Of a stretch of DNA of 9,144 nucleotides, positions 5,966-9,144 are shown in pieces. Positions within the stretch are counted from its first letter, which is position 1. Each line of letters begins with the position of its first letter. Under the pieces are notes generated by a model, which did no database searches, was not told where the DNA came from, and saw only the letters and a list, made by a program, of their open reading frames with translations. The position numbers and the translations under genes were made by a program. The stretch is from DAISJM01 sp036821485 (GTDB lineage: Bacteria > Verrucomicrobiota > Kiritimatiellia > CAIQIC01 > JAGNIJ01): assembly GCA_036821485.1 (NCBI GenBank), contig DAISJM010000082.1:1-9144 (forward strand), given 5' to 3'.

Positions 5966-7243
5966 ATGTTGACTTCCGAGAACAATCAGATCCTCACCCG
6001 CGTCGGCCCTGGTACCGCCATGGGAGGGCTCTTCCGACACTTTTGGCAACCGGCTCTTCTGTCCGAAGAACTGTCCGGACCCGATTGCCCCCCCGTGCGT
6101 GTGCGTTTGATGGGAGAGGACTTTGTGGCCTTCCGTGATTCGGCCGGGCGGGTGGGGCTGCTGGACTCACACTGCCCGCATCGTCTGGCCGACCTCTACT
6201 TCGGACGAAATGAGGAGGGGGGACTCCGATGCGTCTACCACGGCTGGAAATTCAGCGTGACGGGGGAGGTGCTGGACATGCCCAGCGAGCCCTCCGAAAG
6301 CCCGATGCGATGCAACCCGAACGTCCGAGCCAAGGCCTACTCAGTGCATGAGGCTGGTGGGATCGTCTGGGCATATCTCGGGCCCGTGGAATCGATTCCT
6401 CCCCTTCCACAGATGGAGTTCATGGGCCTGCCCGCAGCGAACGTGTATGCCTCCAAGTGTCTGATGAAATGCAACTACCAGCAGGCACTGGAAGGCAGCA
6501 TCGATACGGCCCATTTGACCTTTCTCCACCGGTCGATCGGGCCGATGGAAAAGGATGTGTTCGGGGTGGGCGAGCTGCAGGAATTCGGCGATGCAGACGG
6601 TGCGCCCAGGTTCTTTTGCGAAGACACCGAGTACGGAATGAGAATCTCGGCACGCCGCGAGGGATCACCGGACGCCTACTATTGGCGCATCACGCAGTGG
6701 CTGATGCCCACGAGCGTCCTGGTACCCACCGGAGACGACCTGGTCTGCAGGGCAAATCTGTTCATTCCCATCGACGACGAGAACTGCTGGTGGTATCGCG
6801 TGCGATACCACGCCGGTCGTCCTCTCAGCAGCGAGGAACTTGCCGAGTACAGGCACGGAACACTTGACTACGCGAAGCTGCTGCCGGGAACCTACATCCC
6901 GGAGGGCAACCGTGCGAATGACTACCTGATGGACCGAACCCTGCAGAGGAGTGGCTCATTTACCGGTATTCCGAGCGCGCAGCTGCAGGACCTCGCCGTG
7001 CAGGAGAGTCAGGGCGCTATCGCTGATCGCACGAAAGAGCACCTCGGTACCTCGGACACCGCAATCGTCAGATGCAGGCGTCGTCTGATCGAGTCGGCAA
7101 AGAAGTTCGCCAGTGAAGGAATCGTTCCCGTGGCGGCTGCCCGTGGCGACCTCTACAGACGCAGGGCCGTGGCCATGCTGCTCCCGAAGGACGTGACCGC
7201 GGAACAGGCGGGCAGTCACCCGGCCACCGTACCGTCTGCCTGA
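5966..7243 (+). CDS. Rieske 2Fe-2S non-heme iron oxygenase, phthalate 4,5-dioxygenase-like
   Basis: Terminal oxygenase of an aromatic ring-hydroxylating or O-demethylating system, 425 residues. The Rieske domain spans about 25-135, with cluster ligands C70 and H72 (CPH) and C89 and H92 (CVYHGWK), 16 residues between H72 and C89. The catalytic domain follows: NYQQALEGSIDTAHLTFLH (170-188) supplies mononuclear iron ligands H183 and H188 and bridging D180; D342 in LQDLAVQESQG is the probable third ligand. The N-terminal pattern LTRVGPGTAMGGLFRHFWQP and PPVRVRLMGEDFVAFRD matches the phthalate 4,5-dioxygenase oxygenase group, which also includes demethylases, so substrate choice stays open; a carboxylated or methoxylated aromatic is most likely. 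GGAG seven bases before the ATG supports the start. No ferredoxin-reductase gene is in the window, so electrons must come from a partner encoded elsewhere. Expression is probably controlled at the 5924-5948 palindrome. The next gene is a Bug protein 106 bases downstream, perhaps co-transcribed. Confidence 0.94.
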   Translation: MLTSENNQILTRVGPGTAMGGLFRHFWQPALLSEELSGPDCPPVRVRLMGEDFVAFRDSAGRVGLLDSHCPHRLADLYFGRNEEGGLRCVYHGWKFSVTGEVLDMPSEPSESPMRCNPNVRAKAYSVHEAGGIVWAYLGPVESIPPLPQMEFMGLPAANVYASKCLMKCNYQQALEGSIDTAHLTFLHRSIGPMEKDVFGVGELQEFGDADGAPRFFCEDTEYGMRISARREGSPDAYYWRITQWLMPTSVLVPTGDDLVCRANLFIPIDDENCWWYRVRYHAGRPLSSEELAEYRHGTLDYAKLLPGTYIPEGNRANDYLMDRTLQRSGSFTGIPSAQLQDLAVQESQGAIADRTKEHLGTSDTAIVRCRRRLIESAKKFASEGIVPVAAARGDLYRRRAVAMLLPKDVTAEQAGSHPATVPSA

Positions 7244-7294
7244 CGCCCTTCAGCGAGCACTCTGACCCCTGCGTCTCAGACGAGCATGGTGTCG

Positions 7295-7305
7295 GGCGAC
7301 TCGCC
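7295..7305. promoter_or_regulatory. Short inverted repeat sharing the operator core
   Basis: GGCGA-C-TCGCC is a perfect 5+1+5 inverted repeat in the 106-base gap between oxygenase and third Bug gene. Its core GCGA-N-TCGC is the same as the centre of the palindrome at 5924-5948, though the AT-rich outer arms are missing. It may be a weak second site for the same regulator; chance is a real alternative in GC-rich DNA. A nearby repeat CGTCT-C-AGACG lies at 7272-7282. Confidence 0.35.
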
Positions 7306-7349
7306 GGCGGTGAGTGGGACAGATCAATCCAACCCTGAAGGACATTACA

Positions 7350-8348
7350 GTGAAAGTGATTACGAAGTTCGGAACGATCATCAGCATCGCGGCCGTATTG
7401 ATGGCAACCTGCGGCGCCATGGACGCCCAAGCCCAAGGCAAGGACGTCTGGCCCTCGAAGCCCATTCGCTTTGTCGTGCCCTTCGCAGCGGGTGGCTCCA
7501 TCGATGTTCTCGCGCGCTTGATGGGGCGGCATCTCGAAACGAGACTAGGGCAGTCGATCGTGGTCGAAAACCGCACGGGCGCCGGAGGCACGGTCGGTGC
7601 CGATTTTGTCGCAAGGGCTCCCGCTGACGGATACACGTTCTTGTTCACCGCACAGGGGCCATTGGTCCTCAATCCATTCCTCATGAAGCGGCTCCCGTAC
7701 AACGCGGAAGCCGCTTTCGCGCCCGTAACGGTGGTGGCCGAGGCGCCGAACGTGTTGGTCACGAACCAGGCGTTTCCCGTCGCCAACTTCTCGGAGCTGC
7801 GCGGATTCGCCAAAGCGAATCCGGACAAGATGACCTTCGGTACCCAAGGCGTCGGAACGACCGGCCATGTTACCGGCGAGCTAATCAACCAGCAAACCGG
7901 AATCAACCTGACGCACGTCGCGTACCAGGGCTTTCCACCGGCTCTTACGGACGTTCTTGCCGGGCGGGTGGGGATGATGATCGCGGACACCATCAATCTG
8001 TTGCCGCGAATCCGTTCAGGTCAGCTGCGGCCGATTGCAGTGGCGTCCGCCAAGCGAAGTTCGGTATTGCCGGAAGTTCCGACATTTGCCGAGGCAGGCT
8101 ACCCGGAGATCGTTTCAGGACCCTGGTTTGCAGTTCTCGCTCCGGCAGGAACAAAGCTTGAATTCCGCAGAAAGCTGTCGGAAGAAATGCGTCACGTGCT
8201 CGCGCAACGCGATGTGCAGGAGAAGCTCACTGAGCTGGGCGTAGAAAGCCGCGGATCAAGTCCCGAGCAGTTCGACTCCTACCTGAAGTCGGAGTTCAAG
8301 CGCTGGGGTTCCGTGATTCAGAAGGCAGGCATCACGCTGGGCAACTGA
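7350..8348 (+). CDS. TctC/Bug family periplasmic solute-binding protein, Sec-type signal
   Basis: Third TctC/Bug receptor, 332 residues. Unlike the other two it has a Sec-type leader: KVITKFG, the hydrophobic run TIISIAAVLMAT, and a likely AQA cleavage site at residues 27-29. The mature protein begins near QGKDVWPSKPIRF. Family motifs: VVPFAAGGSIDVLAR (42-56), VENRTGAGGTVG (72-83, with Thr where Pro is usual), ADGYTFLF, HVAYQGFPPALTDVLAGRVG and LPEVPTFAEAGYPE. The start GTG at 7350 is preferred over GTG 7314 because AAGGA lies seven bases before it and the signal peptide then has normal length. It follows the Rieske oxygenase on the same strand and likely supplies its substrate or a related aromatic acid (inference). 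The stop lies four bases from the stop of the convergent MarR gene. Confidence 0.92.
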   Translation: MKVITKFGTIISIAAVLMATCGAMDAQAQGKDVWPSKPIRFVVPFAAGGSIDVLARLMGRHLETRLGQSIVVENRTGAGGTVGADFVARAPADGYTFLFTAQGPLVLNPFLMKRLPYNAEAAFAPVTVVAEAPNVLVTNQAFPVANFSELRGFAKANPDKMTFGTQGVGTTGHVTGELINQQTGINLTHVAYQGFPPALTDVLAGRVGMMIADTINLLPRIRSGQLRPIAVASAKRSSVLPEVPTFAEAGYPEIVSGPWFAVLAPAGTKLEFRRKLSEEMRHVLAQRDVQEKLTELGVESRGSSPEQFDSYLKSEFKRWGSVIQKAGITLGN

Positions 8349-8352
8349 GAAA

Positions 8353-8814
8353 TCATGACGGTATGGATGCCAGAGCTCCGGTCCGATCCTCCAGCACCGA
8401 CATCACGCGAAAGAAGATCGCTGATTCGTCTGAGGGTATCCCGGCCAAGAGCTCTGCTTCCACAGCATTGATCATGTCCTCCACCTGCCGGTGAACCTTT
8501 TTTCCTGAGGGTGTAAGGCTGAGTCGCAAGCGCCTCCTGTCTTCGTGGTCCACGTCCTTCTGCACATAACCTTGCTCGACCAACTTATCAATGGCGCGGG
8601 CCACGAAGAATGCGTCCGTGCTTGTGCGCGCTGCGACCTGCTTGGCCGAGACAGGCGCGAACCGGCCAATGACCGCCATGACTCGCCAACTGATCACGGT
8701 CAGGCCGAATTCCGCCTTCCACGCAGGCGAAAGATGGCGGGTAATCCGGGCGGCAATCGAAAGGCATCGATAGGAGATCCGGTTTTCAAGAGAGACACGA
8801 GCAGCCTTGGACAT
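8353..8814 (-). CDS. MarR family transcriptional regulator
   Basis: Winged helix-turn-helix regulator of 153 residues, the normal MarR length. Helices before the DNA-binding part include NRISYRCLSIAARITRHL. The winged helix region is LTVISWRVMAVIGRF, then VSAKQVAARTSTDAFFVARAIDKLVEQGYV, with the wing DHEDRRRLRLSLT (89-101) showing the DxRR family signature. A C-terminal dimerisation helix follows. The ATG at 8814 is chosen for family length; no clear Shine-Dalgarno sequence is visible, and the frame extends upstream to a TTG at 8868 that also lacks one. It is downstream of the broken TetR gene (63-base gap) and convergent with the Bug gene. MarR proteins often sense aromatic carboxylates, so it could also regulate the oxygenase cluster, but nothing here proves it. 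Confidence 0.88.
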   Translation of the reverse strand: MSKAARVSLENRISYRCLSIAARITRHLSPAWKAEFGLTVISWRVMAVIGRFAPVSAKQVAARTSTDAFFVARAIDKLVEQGYVQKDVDHEDRRRLRLSLTPSGKKVHRQVEDMINAVEAELLAGIPSDESAIFFRVMSVLEDRTGALASIPS

Positions 8815-8877
8815 GCATGGATTGTACGTATCGAACAAGGCCCGGAATCCACTATCGACCCACTGCAAGGTCGGCGC

Positions 8878-9144
8878 TTATCTTTGCACAAGAAAATCCG
8901 ATACGACACGGGTTATATGCGTCAGCCAGGCATCGCGCGCGTCTTGCTGCTTCATGTCGAAATCCAAGAAGTTGGACATCGTCGCTGCGTTGGACAGGTA
9001 GTAATAGCAGAGCGAGACAATGGTGAGGTGCAGTTCCATTACCGTCACGTCGCGGCGGAAATGCCCTTCGGCCACGCCTCGCGCCAGCAGCATTCATGAC
9101 GCTCAAACAGCTCCTGAGTGCCACGACGTGGTATCCGCTGCTGT
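8878..9144 (-). pseudogene. TetR/AcrR family regulator, C-terminal part with frameshift
   Basis: Only the 3' part is in the window; the gene enters from the right edge. The last 71 residues contain LLARGVAEGHFRRDV, then ELHLTIVSLCYYYLSNAATMSNF and ITRVVSDFLVQR, typical of the effector/dimerisation domain of TetR regulators. In this frame a TGA (9094-9096) stands directly before the ATG at 9093. In the neighbouring frame the upstream bases encode QQRIPRRGTQELFERHE, which reads naturally into LLARGVAEG if one base is restored at about 9091-9099, for example an A in the GAATG run. The gene is therefore either disrupted or carries a sequencing error. The N-terminal helix-turn-helix is not visible. 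It is on the same strand as the MarR gene downstream. Confidence 0.72.

Noticed and set aside
7272..7282. CGTCT-C-AGACG as a terminator after the oxygenase
   Set aside because: A one-base loop cannot form a normal hairpin and no T-tract follows.
1..9144. CRISPR array, tRNA, insertion sequence or integrase
   Set aside because: No regularly spaced repeats, no cloverleaf-like sequence and no transposase or recombinase motifs were found on either strand.

Overview
This 9.1-kb, GC-rich window looks like an accessory catabolic region of a betaproteobacterium, most likely order Burkholderiales. The basis is three orphan TctC/Bug-type periplasmic binding proteins without any TctA/TctB permease genes, a glutaminyl-tRNA synthetase of beta/gammaproteobacterial type, and IclR-regulated aromatic catabolism genes. 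The genus cannot be fixed from the sequence alone.

Layout. Minus strand, 8-3820: a GlnRS gene whose last ~60-80 residues are replaced by unrelated sequence, preceded by two Bug genes that both carry twin-arginine (Tat) type signal peptides. Plus strand, 4044-8348: an IclR regulator divergent from the Bug pair, a second IclR regulator of the PcaR/PobR-like kind, a Rieske non-heme iron oxygenase of the phthalate 4,5-dioxygenase family, and a third Bug gene with a Sec-type signal. Minus strand, 8353-9144: a MarR regulator whose 3' end nearly abuts the third Bug gene, and the C-terminal part of a TetR regulator interrupted by an apparent one-base frameshift. All intergenic gaps are shorter than 300 bases.

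How it may work (inference). The Rieske oxygenase probably starts degradation of a carboxylated or methoxylated aromatic compound, and the neighbouring Bug protein may capture that compound in the periplasm. The reductase that must feed electrons to the oxygenase, and the permease membrane subunits, are not in the window. The clearest regulatory signal is a near-perfect 25-bp palindrome (5924-5948) lying on the -10 box and start point of a strong sigma70-type promoter in front of the oxygenase. A related element sits at the start of the second IclR gene, and a short inverted repeat with the same GCGA-N-TCGC core lies in front of the third Bug gene. This suggests one small regulon, with the second IclR protein as first candidate regulator and the MarR protein as the alternative.

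No tRNA, rRNA, CRISPR array, insertion sequence or integrase was seen.
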